Source of the DNA: Ilex aquifolium
Taxonomy: Eukaryota > Streptophyta > Magnoliopsida > Aquifoliales > Aquifoliaceae
DNA length: 64,000 nt
NCBI GenBank assembly: GCA_951799425.1
Contig: OX637407.1
Span: forward strand, 26,719,691 to 26,783,690
Direction: 5' to 3'
In this document: in pieces, positions 22,052 through 34,405 of the stretch
Layout of the letters: each line of letters opens with the position of its first letter
Position numbering within the stretch: the first letter of the stretch is position 1
The notes under the pieces: generated by a model
The model's database searches: none
Seen by the model: only the letters and a program-made list of their open reading frames with translations
What the model was told of the DNA's origin: nothing
Position numbers and translations under genes: made by a program

Positions 22052-24067
22052 TCATTTTTTTTGTCTTTTCGTTGATGGTTCTTTTGGTGTTTCAGGGTCT
22101 TCCAATTTTTCTACTTGCTCGACCACAAAGAGTCCTTTTTCTCGGTCTTTCGGATCTAGTTTGCGCATCTTTATGAAGAACTTGAAGTATTGTCCATTGC
22201 ATAGTATTAGTTTCCGGTTGAACTTACAATGTACTTTGTTCTGCAACATAATTTAAAAAAGTCAGCAATTTTTGTAAATTATATTGGGTGTTGCCTTGTT
22301 TCATTTTTTGTACCTTCTTTTTTGATTCGATGAAATCCGAGACTGGACATCCAATAAGAGTTTCTGCTGCATCGAATAAAATAACAAGTGCGCTTTCTGT
22401 TTCATCTGCTGCAATGAGCTTGAGCATATATCTGCTTTATGATGTGAGTTACGAACTCAAGATTGGAGAATTGAAAAATGTATTTTATGATGATAGATCG
22501 TATGCTGGGATAACCAATAAGAATTATATGTATTACTTACTTCTGAGTGTGCTCAACATTGGTTTTGTTGCATTTTTTGCAGTCTGCTCCATTTTCTGTA
22601 ACATAGACTTTGCTTTGACATTCTTTACATGCATCATACCAAGGCTCATCTTTGTTTTGAATATTCAGCACCATTGCTTTTATAGAGCAAAAAGATTTCT
22701 GTGAAATTAGATGACATGCAGTTAAATCGATGTGTATACTGATATGGTTTGCTAGTGTGCTATTGCTGATTTATATTTAAATCATACCTCCATTGTCGAT
22801 TGTGCAGACTTCATGATGTCAACAATTGTCACTTGTTCTGCATCTAGGGTTCTCTTAGGCGGGGTTGAAAATTGTCGTTCATTCCCATGCTCTAGAAAAG
22901 TTGTGTACCTGAAAATTGAATTTAATATGACGTAGTAAGTTTTTTTTTTGTAAATTTTTTAATTTACTAATAGCATAAATTGTTGTGATCTTTATACCAT
23001 TCTTGCATTTGATTTGCCTTCTCCAAATTTGGATCAATTTCAATTGTCGTGGTTGATGTCGTACTGAGTCGAAATTCTCCTGTTATATGAAAACAATTTT
23101 TTGTTAAGTGTCTTTTAGTGCTTTTTCACTTGAATAATGGTTGAGTACCTTTGAAGATGGATCCTTTGGCATTTGATATTGCAATAACTGGTTTTTGAAG
23201 AGCTTTTTCTGCAATTTGTTGTCCTTCATTATCTGTTAGGTCGCCCCACAGAGTCAATCGTAAACTCTTCATCCTGTAATCATTGAATGGTTTGCAATTT
23301 GTTAAATTGTTAGTTGAAAGTTGTTGTCAAATTAATTATATCATGGTGGATCATTACTCAGTATCCTTGATTAGAACTTCTCGCATTTTGGACGAAGGGC
23401 CTCCATTTTTGTTGATGTGGAATATAGGTTTGATTTCAATGACAAAACCTATGATATCTGTATAGAAATTTTGGCCATGAGATTACATTAGCGTAAGTAT
23501 GCTTAGTATTTATGTTGGAGGGAAAGATATATACCATATGTCTTTGTCTCGTCTCTTTGAATTATTGCATCTTTAAAAGATGTGAAGTTGTAGGATTCAT
23601 TCAGGAGAGTTATTGAAGTCTCTGCTTCTTTGACATCTGATTGTATTGTCAGTGCTAGCTCGATTTTTTTGTGTGCACTTGTGAACCTTGGATTTGTAGG
23701 CTTCACTTCTCCATTGGAGACAAAGTAAGTCCTATCTTTGATGAAGAGGTCCTTCAATTTAGCGATTGCTTCAGTAAACATGACTGCTTGTATCCTTGAG
23801 CCCTGCAAATGTTATGGGTAAATATTATTTGTTATTGGGTATTTGGAATACTTAGTAGTTTTGAAGTAGTAAAATGGTATTGGTACTTCGTCTAACCTCG
23901 TTATCGGCTAAAATGACCTTCCAGATTTGTCCAGGGCCTTTGTTGTTGTTGAAATCAATTATTGATCCTCTACGAAGGACTCTAAGCTTTAAAAGCCAGT
24001 TGGTTGCATACTTTTGCAGCTGGTTAATACTTGAGAGGGTAGCTGTTTGAAAATCATCCATATCCAT
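22052..24067 (-). CDS. Helitron-encoded RPA1-like single-strand DNA-binding protein, nine exons
   Basis: Plant Helitrons often carry an RPA-like gene thought to protect single-stranded transposition intermediates. Exons (in order) 23897-24067, 23535-23802, 23358-23457, 23149-23273, 22999-23079, 22788-22908, 22541-22698, 22314-22431 and 22052-22241 sum to 1,332 bases, i.e. 443 codons plus stop, with no internal stop. OB-fold A shows GSRIQAVMF and RTYFVSNGEVKPTNPRF. OB-fold B shows DIIGFVIEIKPI and LRLTLWGDLTDNEGQQIAE. OB-fold C has a CxxC...CxxC zinc ribbon (CKECQSKVYV, ADCKKCNKTN) followed by SALVILFDAAETLIG. The protein ends in a basic KRQKK tail. I start at ATG 24067; another ATG six bases further in is equally possible. 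It lies downstream of RepHel on the same strand. The frame looks intact. Confidence 0.8.
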
Positions 24068-24647
24068 CTTCAATTTGCCTGCATGGTTAATGGGAGAATG
24101 AAGTGTGATACAAGATGATACGAAAGTAAAATTGACATATTATATGCAACTAACTACCAAATACTGCGATATATTCCAAAAATAATATTATAGGAGAAGT
24201 GAAGAACATTGTGTAAGAAGAGCTTTTAATTTGCTTAAGCTTCGAAACATTTAAATTTACACAGAATATAAATCAAAATCACAAGTTTGATATGCATAAA
24301 CATATAAATACGTATATATGTATGTCTATTGGTATCATGCATGTAGGATACGTATTATTTTTTGTAATGTTATAAACAATGGTTTATCTATATTTGAGAA
24401 TAGTTGATGATAGTGATTTGAGTTGATTTTCTATTATTACCATTGGAAGCAATTAGAATCCACAAGTTTTGGTAACTCGAAGTTGTAATTTTGTTTATTT
24501 CCTTCTACACATAGCACATATTTTGAGGGAACAATAATTAAATCAGAAAAGGGGAGAAATATAAGATATTCTAACAATTCATTTAAAATAGAAGGAGGGG
24601 ACGAAGTATCATCAATCTTCAGAACAATATAACATACATCGTTGTAA

Positions 24648-27600
24648 TTACCTGTCATGTGAGAGCACCTCTTTGTACACAATATTTTTGGTGTGTGATA
24701 CTCTTCTTTTGTTCTCTGGTTTCACCAGAACTTTAGTCGTTGACATCGAAATACCACGAGATAATGCAACATACAACTGACCATGTGAGAAAACGTGTTG
24801 AGGCAGATACACGCCAACATATGGTATTGTTTGGCCTTGTGCTTTGTTTATAGTCATTGCGAAACACAGACGTATTGGAAATTGCTTTCTCTTGAATTGG
24901 AATGGATAACCTTCATTTTCGGCCGGTGAAAGTGGGATTCTCGACAGGAAAACATGTTTGCCAGAATGTTGCCCATTTGTTATTTCGGCATGAATAACGT
25001 TTTGGACATATCCTCTACATACCATTCTTGTGCCGTTGCATAAACCATTTGATGGATCCAAATTCCTCAACAACATTATCGGACAATTTTCTTTGAGGGT
25101 CAATTTGTGTGGTGGGAGGCCGTTTGGCATCAACGAATTCAGAAATTCTTCTTGGTAGTAATTATTTGTATCATCGACTGCTTCATCAAAACTGTTGAAT
25201 GTGGTACTTGGCCCTGGAAATATTGTAATCAACTGTTCATTTAGCTTGTCAACGTGTTCATTGGTTGTTGCGAGGATTGCACGTTCTGTCATGTATTTTG
25301 CTGAGTGTGCATTTTCTTGTAATGCTGGAAAAATAGTATTGATTAGATTGTGCTCAGAAGCTTCATCATTATCCCACTTAATCACCATTTCATCCGGAAG
25401 ACTTATCATACCATCACTATCGAATTGTTCATCTCCATTCCCAACTCGTAGAAGAAAATCACTGAAGTTTGGGTCTGTCCTTGCTCGCATATTTTTTGTC
25501 AAGCTTAATATATGCATGTTATTCCACAGATGTGATCTCACTAAGCTTGCGTTGACAGTTTCTGCTCTGGTACCTTGACGCACGACTGGTAGCACTTGCC
25601 TGAAATCTCCACCAAAAACAATAACTTTTCCCCCAAACAACTCATTGTTGTTTAATATATCCTTTAAACTTCTATCTAGTGTTTCAATTGCAAACCGCTT
25701 GGCCATTGGTGCTTCATCCCATACAATTAGTTTTGCTTTACGCATTAGTTCTGCAGTTGCACTCTGTTTGGATATACTGCATAAACTTGTCTCTGTGGTG
25801 AGGATCGGTATTTTGAACCGCGAGTGAGCTGTTCTACCCCCCGGCATTATTGCAGCTGCTACTCCAGACGTTGCTGTTGCAAGTGCAATCATTCCTCTTG
25901 CTCTCATGTTTGCAAGCAGCGCACGGTACAAATATGTCTTTCCGGTTCCTCCTGGGCCATCAACAAAAAACACTCCAGATCTGCCTGAGTTTACCCGATT
26001 TAATATTGTTGTATATGCAGACTCTTGTTCGGGATTAAAGTTATGTGGGGCAGAATAGTCCTCTGGTGGCGTTTCAATGCTTAGCTCATCCCTAATTTCT
26101 CTGGAATTTCTGCTTCTTTGATTAGTTGAGCTTGAATTCTCTGCAATAGTGATTGTAGGCAAGTCATAATCACTAATGTTTTTCCCCATGCTTTCCAGGA
26201 AGGTATTGATACTATGTAATGTGCATGATACATGGATTGTTTGTTGGTCTTGGTAGATTTTGTTGAAGTCTTCAGACATGGCTTCAAAGTGGTCATCCCA
26301 TAGTTTTCTTACATCCGAGGGTTCACAGTAAACCAATATTGTTGCGAAAAGTCTGCGTAGTGCTTGAGGTAGTTGGAATGTTGCAGCTTCATTCAAACAT
26401 TCTGAGATGCTTTCATCGGATTCTAGAAGTCCTCTTTTTTGTGCAGATTCTTTGAATGACAAATAATGTATTCCCTCAACGGTCAATAAATCTTTGAAAG
26501 ATGTTGGACCTCTAACATGATTTAGCAATATTCTTAGATAATATCTCTCACCTTCCATAGGATTTGCCCCATTAACGCGACCAATAACCTCTCATTTTTT
26601 CCTTCTAGTCCAGCATTTTCCCTGCTTGTTCCACACGTAATGCTCTGGAAATTCTCTGTACAGATACTTTCTTGCTTCAATGTCAGTGGAACAAGTTTTG
26701 AAGTACTCTGTAAGCGTTGTTTTCATATTGTGGTCCCAGAGTATTACTTGCTCTAAATTTTGTGTCTCCCAATAGTAAACTGATTGTTTGTTGGGGAGGT
26801 GCAACTGCAGATTTGTTACCGCTGGGTACATCTCGTTTAGGTTAAATTCATAAATTCTCCACATTGATTCTTGAGCTGATACCCATCTTGCATCCTGGAA
26901 TTGCTGAATCTCGTCAACTACATTTTCTCCATCTCCGAAGGCGATATGTACAGCAACCCTATCGTGGCCTTTGTAGATATACTTGTAGAGATATTTTACA
27001 GCTTTTAGGCCAGAACAAATTTCAACATTGATGTGACAATTGTACCTTGTGAGAAGGTATGGATTGTGAGGAACTACCCATCTGTTATCTAGCATTTTGT
27101 TGCGTACTTGTACCTGTCGCTTATCATATCTTCTTCTATAAAGTGGATATGCATCTTTTCCTTGCATTGTTTTCGAGCAAAATCTTCTAGGGTAATGATT
27201 ATTGCACTCCCCATTGACCATACAAGAGTTATTCTTATTCAGTTCTCCACACGGGCCATGCATCATATGTTTCACAACCACTTCATAGAGAAACGGATAT
27301 TCACGTTCTTCAGGAATTTCTGCTGAAATGAATTTATCATATTCATCTGGTTTTGTCATCTTGTACCCTGGCTTCATAATTAATAATATATGTACATGTG
27401 GCAACCCTCTTTTTTGAAACTCGATTACATGGACATGTGCTGCAACTTTTCCAAATATTTCTTTCTTGAAGAGTTGGTCTTTAAGATCATGTAATTTTGC
27501 TCGAAATACCCTTGATGTTAAATCTGGTCGATCCTGAGCTAGCTGACCTTCTTTTAATTCATCTTTAATTTCATTCCACTCAGGGTTGCATGTCATAGTG

Positions 27601-29245
27601 ATGAAAATATCAGGTTTTCCATAATGTTGTACCAATGCCATAGCATCAAGGTACCTACGACGCATGTCCCTGGGCCCTCCAACAAATGATGCGGGGAGTA
27701 CTATTCGTTGTCCTACTTGATTTCCTCTAGTTTCTCCTGCTGTGATGCTGTCCACTATTCCTTGATATAATTCAGCTCTTAGTTTTGATTGTTGTCTACG
27801 ATAGTAGTCCAACCTGGTTGTCTCAAGCTTGATATACATATCAACCACATATTGTTGTAATAATCGACCAGCTAGTAGGAGTGTACAGTGGCTATTCTGT
27901 CTAATTTGCAGCTTATAGGAATAGTACTCCCGACATGACACTTTTCCAGTGCTTTCACGTTCCACATCTACAATAAAAAATCATGTGCTTTATAATTAGA
28001 TTTATCTAAACAATGTTCAATGTGTGTTCGTTATTAGCTACAAGTATTTAATTTTACCTTCTTGTTCTTGACTAAAGATATCTTCTGTGGATGCAAAATT
28101 GGGGACCTCAGCATTGGTTGTATTATTTGTCCCTCTGTGATCGTTAGTATTATCCAAGATATTTTTCTTCTTGATCTTTTGATGCCATCCAACCTCTCCT
28201 CTAGGAAACAACAAAGGATACTGTAATGGGTCGTAGCACCCAAAGTAATGTTTGACCCTGTGGCTGCTGCCAGAATGTGCAAGTACTATGATATCCCTTT
28301 CTAGAGGAGCATTAGGATTATTTCCTTCAATCCATATAGCTGCAACTTGATCTGCTGAAGGAGAGTTATAAACTCGTTGGTCCAGTTTGACATCCTTTGT
28401 AATATGGATTTCAAATTGATCCAAAGAAGGAAAATCTTGCAACGTCCGTAAGAATTGAGCATAAGGATTTGTTTCAAGAACTTTCATCAACTTATCCACT
28501 ATCCTCTCATTTAGATTAGTACCAGGTAATATGCCCATTCTATTTTGGACTTCATTCTCTGTATCATAGATGTATAGCTGAAAGTAGCACGGAGAATTTT
28601 GTTGTGGCATCAAAGCTGGAAGTGCATGATAAATCTGACCTTGCACACGGAATGTATAAATCCCTTGTCGTGCCGTTGCAAGCTCCTTATCTAGATTCAC
28701 TCCAAAAGATGTGAATGAGAAGATGCTATTATATGCTCTAATGTGCTTACGAAATTCAATCGCCTCATCAGAATTAGATGTGAATAGATAGTGTAGCTCT
28801 TGGGGAACTTCTGTGCTTGCTAGTTTAATTTGACCGTTGTAGCAGCATAATGTTGGAGGCTCATATTGGAACTTCTTTGCACCACAATGTACACAGAAGG
28901 TGGGTTTATCTAACACATGTAATTTAGAGCATACGGGATGGTATATTGTATGACCTATAGAATGACATCGGATAGTTGATTAGTATAGAAATGATGATTA
29001 GTTTTTTTTTTTAATAATATTTTTTTTCTAACCTTCAAATTCGTAGGAGTTCAACTGGGCTCTTAGTAACCAATCTATTCTTTGTCTTCTACTTGTATTA
29101 GAATTATTGGCATCATGTTGATGTCCAAGTTCTGCAACACTATTGGATGTGCTTCTCCTTTTCCTCGCTCTTTCAATGTACGCCACTCTCTCTTCTTGGG
29201 TTAATCGAGCATATCTGGTAGACTGAGAAATCCTGCTTGTTTCTA
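24648..29245 (-). CDS. Helitron RepHel (Rep nuclease plus PIF1-type helicase), interrupted by one stop
   Basis: RepHel nicks and unwinds DNA for rolling-circle transposition. Exons: about 29033-29245, 28058-28954 and 24648-27967, with introns of 78 and 90 bp, all GT-AG and in phase. Exon 2 has CVHCGAKKF (zinc-finger-like). Exon 3 begins with the Helitron N-terminal domain; the HUH motif is at GLPHVHIL (codons near 27,398). The paired tyrosines are in YLYKYIYKGHD (near 26,980). After the TGA at 26592-26594 the same frame continues into a helicase with Walker A GPGGTGKT, Walker B VWDEAPM, GGDFRQVLP and VALSRG. It ends at 24648. Apart from the TGA the frame is open for about 1,100 codons. The first exon's start codon is not found; the true 5' end may lie in an upstream exon. 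Confidence 0.85.
26592..26594 (-). other. in-frame TGA between Rep and helicase modules
   Basis: Minus-strand context AGAAGGAAAAAATGAGAGG gives R-R-K-K-stop-E-V. The same frame resumes at once with VIGRVNGANPMEGERYYL and stays open to the helicase end. A single base change (for example CGA or GGA to TGA) would explain it. Without readthrough the element makes a separate Rep protein; a helicase could start at the ATG at 26558. Confidence 0.85.
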
Positions 29246-32200
29246 TTTTTTTTTTACTATGTTAGAGATTCTAACATTTTATAAGGTTATTAGAATAAAT
29301 ACATATAATTTCTCAAAATGATTAATTAGGAACAAACCTTTGGTCAAAGACATTTTTTTTTCGTCTTTCACTGTTTGAATGACCAAGTTAAGTGGCAACT
29401 GCAAAATTGTGCCAACAACCAACTAAGTGTTTAATGGAACAATAATTAAACCAAGTTCCTTCGGATAGCAAGTGTAAATTTGATGCAAAAAGAATAGGGA
29501 GTGAAATTAAATAAGTTTGCATTAGTTGAGAGGATGCAACTTTATATTGATTTAACATGGTCTACTCACCCCTAAAACCATCCTTAAAAAGAAAACTAAG
29601 CTAACAAAAAATGGCATAAAAGACCCCAAGACTTTGGCATGGTCAAATTATTTGTTTTGGATATTTTTTTGAACAAAGGCTATTGTTAATTTGAAACACA
29701 TATACAATTTGATCAAATATTATTTTTGGGTTGAGATATTATGCAATTTGAATGATGGTTGAATGTATAGCTATTTAAAAAATTTGGGTTCTTCTAATGA
29801 TTATTTCATAATTTTTCACTTCAGCATTTTATGGTTGGAATAGCTTATTGTTTTACCTACGTTACAGATGTTACCGTGGTCCTTCTTAATTATTGGTATG
29901 ATGATGATGTAATTTTGGTTCAAATATTATATTATTGGTTTTTTATAACTTTACATAGATAGATTCAAGAAATTATGTTAATTTGTGGAGATTTCCTATG
30001 GAATGCAATTCCTTTTGGCATACTATTATCACAATTATCAGATTCATGATAATGGAATGAATCCTCGTGTGGTTCATAAGTAAAGATGAGTTCGGTATAA
30101 GTATTATTTCATGGTTTATGTTTATCCTTGATTTTTTTTATCATGGAAAATTTGGTTATTAAGTGGTTGCATTAACACAAAATATGATTGTGATTTAGGA
30201 AAAAAACAGATAGACTTCTAACTCTCAACTAAAATAGTAGTTAAGAAATATATAATCTCTTTGATGTTGGAACTCTTAAGAATCAAGAAAGTTCATGTCT
30301 ATAAAAATTATAACCAATACATATCTAACAAAGTATATTGATAGAGGACCACTTAATTTATGAAGGTTTTGATTTTAGAATATTTGATAACAATAGTATA
30401 TGGTATTTAACTATGAAAATAAATAGTTATGCCGGGTATGTGAGAATGAAATATGGGTATTACATAGTGCACAAATTGGTGTTGGTATTCTGTGTAGTGT
30501 GAGTAATCTTTAGGCTTTGTATCGTTTGAAAGGAATGGTAGAATTTCTAAAGACGTCGGTGAAGATTAGGTTGTTTTGTGGAAAAGAATTATCTTTTTTG
30601 CCTTATTTTGGGTTTCGGTTTTTCTTGAATTTGTCTAAATGCCATTGTTTTTCTTAAGTGTCAACTGGAGATCTAAATGTCAGATGTAAACATTTAAATA
30701 TTTTTTAGGTGAGAATCAGCAGGAGAAGTAAGTATATAGATAGACAAAGGCATGGACAATAGGATTACTTCTATCTAAAGTGGAATGTATTGTGTTAAAA
30801 AAATATGTATATTAATATATGGGTGGCAATCTAAAATTTAAAATCAAGGACTTAAACAGCAGGAAAAAATCCTACTCATTATTTTATCTCAAATGGGTAC
30901 TTAAAATCATGTTTCGTCTTTTCTATTCTAGAAAAATTGTTGTATCAACTTAGAGATTTTGGTTATGAAACGTTCATTATGGCCTACAGACCACATATTG
31001 CATTATGTTATGAAAGAGTGTACATGCAATATGTATTGCCCAAATATAGAATAAGGTGCGTCATCTTTATAGGAAATATAAACCGGAAATTTGAAAGTCA
31101 TGGTATGGTAAAATTTAAACTTCATTAAATTGGACTGAGCAGTGCTATTCGCATTCCAATGTTGAGCTCTTTTGCTCTACACTTCATTCTTGTTAAAGGA
31201 AATGACAAGAATGTCGTTCCTTCCCTAGTTCTGTCCCTTTAATGGGAGATTTTACTATTCACTTGGAAAGAACCCTTATGTGTAGAATTCATACGGAAAT
31301 TTGCTTTATGGAAACTATAAATCACAAATTTTGGATTTTCCATCTTCGCATGTCTAAAAGTATCATTTCAAAATGCAGACATTGCTAGATTCTTATTTCC
31401 AAAAACTAAATGAAATCAAAATTCGGGATAAAATGTTCATTTCTTACTATGATTACAATTTTTAAAGCACAAATTGTCATTAAGCACAATGAGATTGGAA
31501 GTGAAGAGTACTATCCCATTTGGATCATATACAGTTTCGGTTCTAGAGGTGTCTAATTGTGGAAAATTCGAAGTGAAATGAAATATACAACTCTAAATTT
31601 TTGGTTCATATCAAAAGGAGTTTGAAAAGAAAGAGTTGATGTGAAATTTTCGTACGCCTCCGCTCTATTTTAAGTTGGGTCATGATCTCTTCAAAAGAAA
31701 GTTAAAGACCGGAGGAGGTTTGGGGGTTGATCTGTAGATACTTTCGTCAAGAAAATGTTTTAAAGGAATTCAATGCTTTGCACTATCAAAGGAGATTCTT
31801 ACTGATCCATCAGGAAACTGCTGGATATTTTCTAAATCTGCTGTGGTGTTTTCACCATCTTTATATATATCTGTGATTTTCTATCAAGTTATATGGATAT
31901 TCAAATATCAGATACGTATGCTATAAACTCTCGTCTCATATACCTCCATAAATTACATATTTTTTAGGTTTTTCTTGAGTGTTGTTCTAGAGCGTTGAGA
32001 TCAAGGTTGTGCTAAAGATTCGTGTTCATTGAGATTATAGATTATACTCTCAAATGGGTATCTGGATTTCTTATTCTCAAACTTGAACATTAATGGCAGG
32101 AGGTAAGTATTCAATTATGCTGCACTAAGTACGAAGATTAAATTTTTCAATAAAGTATAACAATTAGTATCATAGTCATCATTCTGTCCATTTTGTTCAG

Positions 32201-33129
32201 TTATTATGCTTTTAATGAATTTGTAAATTTAGGTTATTTGGACATGTGACGATTTCTGATTCCACCAAGTGATCATGTTTTGTCTGCAATTCGTTGTTTG
32301 CTCGATTCGGTCATTAAATTCAACTTTCGTCTTTTGATCTTATAAAATTATATTCGAAATCTAATTTCGAAGAAAGTTGTTGTGTTTTTTGGTTTAGATT
32401 GTCAAATAAATTGTCAAATTATGTTCTAACAATTGGTTTTTTCGAAGAGAATCGAATACTTAAAGTTGAAATCAGCCCATGTTTGATTGTGTGCTCATCG
32501 ATTTATTTTGACACAATCCTAGTCCTGTTATTTTTTACCTGCTGTAATTTATGTACATAAGCTCAACTAATGTTCAAACTTTGCACTAATGTTATGGGTT
32601 GTTCGATGTCATGTTTTTGGTTATCATAATTTTTCCAGTATCTAAGCATGCTATTAGGTACTACACATGTACAGTATATGCTTGTGTTATGGAGACTTTA
32701 GGTAATTTTTATGCATCACATGCTTTTTGGGAAAATCACTTGTTTAACATGAAGATGTTAATAGCTATGGTTTTCATGACTTGTGTACATGGCTTTGCTT
32801 ATGATAATTATCCAATAATATTAGCATGCTGGGATGAGGATTGATCCCTGGGTTCATCTTAGCAGGATTAGGATAAGCTAAGAATTGGCAACTGATGGTG
32901 GGTAGCTTGAAATAGTCCTTGATGGTGGGGTTTGAATAGGAATTTTTAAAGTTTTCTACAAGGTTTGTCCTACTTTCAAGTTTAAACACTGTTAGTATGC
33001 GTAGAAGTAAATATTGGAGTGAACATAAAACTTCTGAAAAACCCCAACTTATGGTTAAAAGTGTTTTAAAAGTGCCTGCTGTTCGAGTAAAAACTGTTAG
33101 TCATTTTTTATGATAAAGGCTCAGTCAGC
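29246..33129. other. Helitron interior without recognisable genes
   Basis: This AT-rich stretch lies upstream of RepHel inside the element. Short open frames (e.g. 30,937-31,128 +, 32,599-32,844 +) have no family similarity. The upstream exon or promoter of RepHel should lie near its left edge; a short ATG frame reading MSLTK before a GT at about 29,338 is one weak candidate. Confidence 0.4.
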
Positions 33130-33550
33130 TTGTACAGATAGTGTTGATTTATGTTGATGAGTCAAGGTTTCTTGGGTACTGATTAGAGGTGTTGAAAGCT
33201 AAAGAGAGGAGGAGCAAATGGAGCAGCTCTATAGCAGTTTTTTTTTTTAAAAACAGTATTGTATCAGGTCTTAGGCTTCTAAAGCTGCATCAGAGTGAGC
33301 TTAAGCTTCAGAGTTGCTGAGCTATAGTGCAGGATGAGCTGCATGTTGTTTAGTCAAGGCAGGAGCTGTGCTGAAGGGCAAAAAACAGTTGCTGTACAGG
33401 ATTTTAACAGATTTTTTGATTTTTGTATAGTTTACTGTTTTGTTTGTTAAAACAGTTACAGTTTTGCTTAACAGTTTATGTTTTTTGCTTCTTGTAATTT
33501 TTGGATTTCAATAAATAAAATTCTCTCTTTTTTTTTTTAAAAAAAAAATA
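33130..33550 (+). repeat. possible processed retro-insert with A-rich tail
   Basis: The stretch runs from about GATGAGTCAAGGTTTC to CAATAAATAAAATTCTCTC and a T/A-rich tail at 33,525-33,550. It has an AATAAA signal just before the tail and is more GC-rich than its surroundings. It encodes no recognised protein. It may be a SINE, an LTR end or a reverse-transcribed non-coding transcript. Confidence 0.3.
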
Positions 33551-33780
33551 TGGTTAAAAGTGTTTCCGGCTTTTGAAGGGGAATATTTTCAGAGCGATTG
33601 AAATCGCTTCTTCCAAATGCACTACTATACTATGCATCACATGTAGCATTTAGACATGAAACAGCATCAGAAAAAGCTAAGGCATTGACAAGAAGAAAGT
33701 AGAATGCCAATATTCCAATGGTAAAAATCAGAAAGTAGTCACACTAAGAATAAAGATTGATGTATTGCATATAACAAAAT

Positions 33781-34405
33781 AATTTCATAAAACCATGGAA
33801 AGCAACCTTCGTTTCATTCTTAATAGCTCCCCATCCACTGTATGCTCCTCAGTCATGTATAATCTTGAGAAAAAAATTAGCTGAATGATCTCCAATAGCC
33901 TCTTGATTCTCCAACCATACTCCATCATCATTCATAATACTTCAAATAATATTTCTTTGAGACTTAGACTTTGCAAGAGAATGATAAAACTTTGTATATT
34001 TATCACCATCAAAAACCCATTTAGCATTAGCCTTTTGCTTCTAGTATAACTCCACAATCCTTAATGCCTAATTAAGCTCAAATCTACCAGAGAGAACCAC
34101 ATCATCTGATGAACCTGGAACCTGATTCTGATATCCTCCAGAATTCAGATCACTAATCTGTTTTAAAAATATTTCCAAAAACTTTCTTATCCCAAATGTT
34201 CAACTGAGCTTTAACATTTTTCATTTTCTGAAAAACATTCTCCTAGGGATTAGCTGAATAAGAACCCCTCCAACTATACTCAACAATCTGTAAAAAATTA
34301 GAATGTTCTGTCCAAACATCCAAAAATCTAAAATGAGAAAGGAGTAACTACCACAGCCTTTTCTTGAACCTTAATGACCTAAGGAGAATGATCAGATTCC
34401 CCTAT
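33781..34405 (-). pseudogene. decayed LINE (non-LTR retrotransposon) fragment
   Basis: On the minus strand the reading KANAKWVFDGDKYTKFYHSL, then AKSKSQRNII, stop, SIMNDDGVWLENQEAIGDHS matches the linker between endonuclease and reverse transcriptase of plant LINEs. There it precedes the family's Trp-x-x-x-Gly-Asp-x-x-Thr-Lys-Phe-Phe-His type motif. It contains at least one stop and frame changes, and no catalytic YADD motif. It lies inside the first Helitron. Confidence 0.6.

Noticed and set aside
24437..24682. 81-residue minus-strand frame after the helicase end
   Set aside because: It overlaps the helicase end in another frame and shows no similarity to Helitron proteins; treated as chance.
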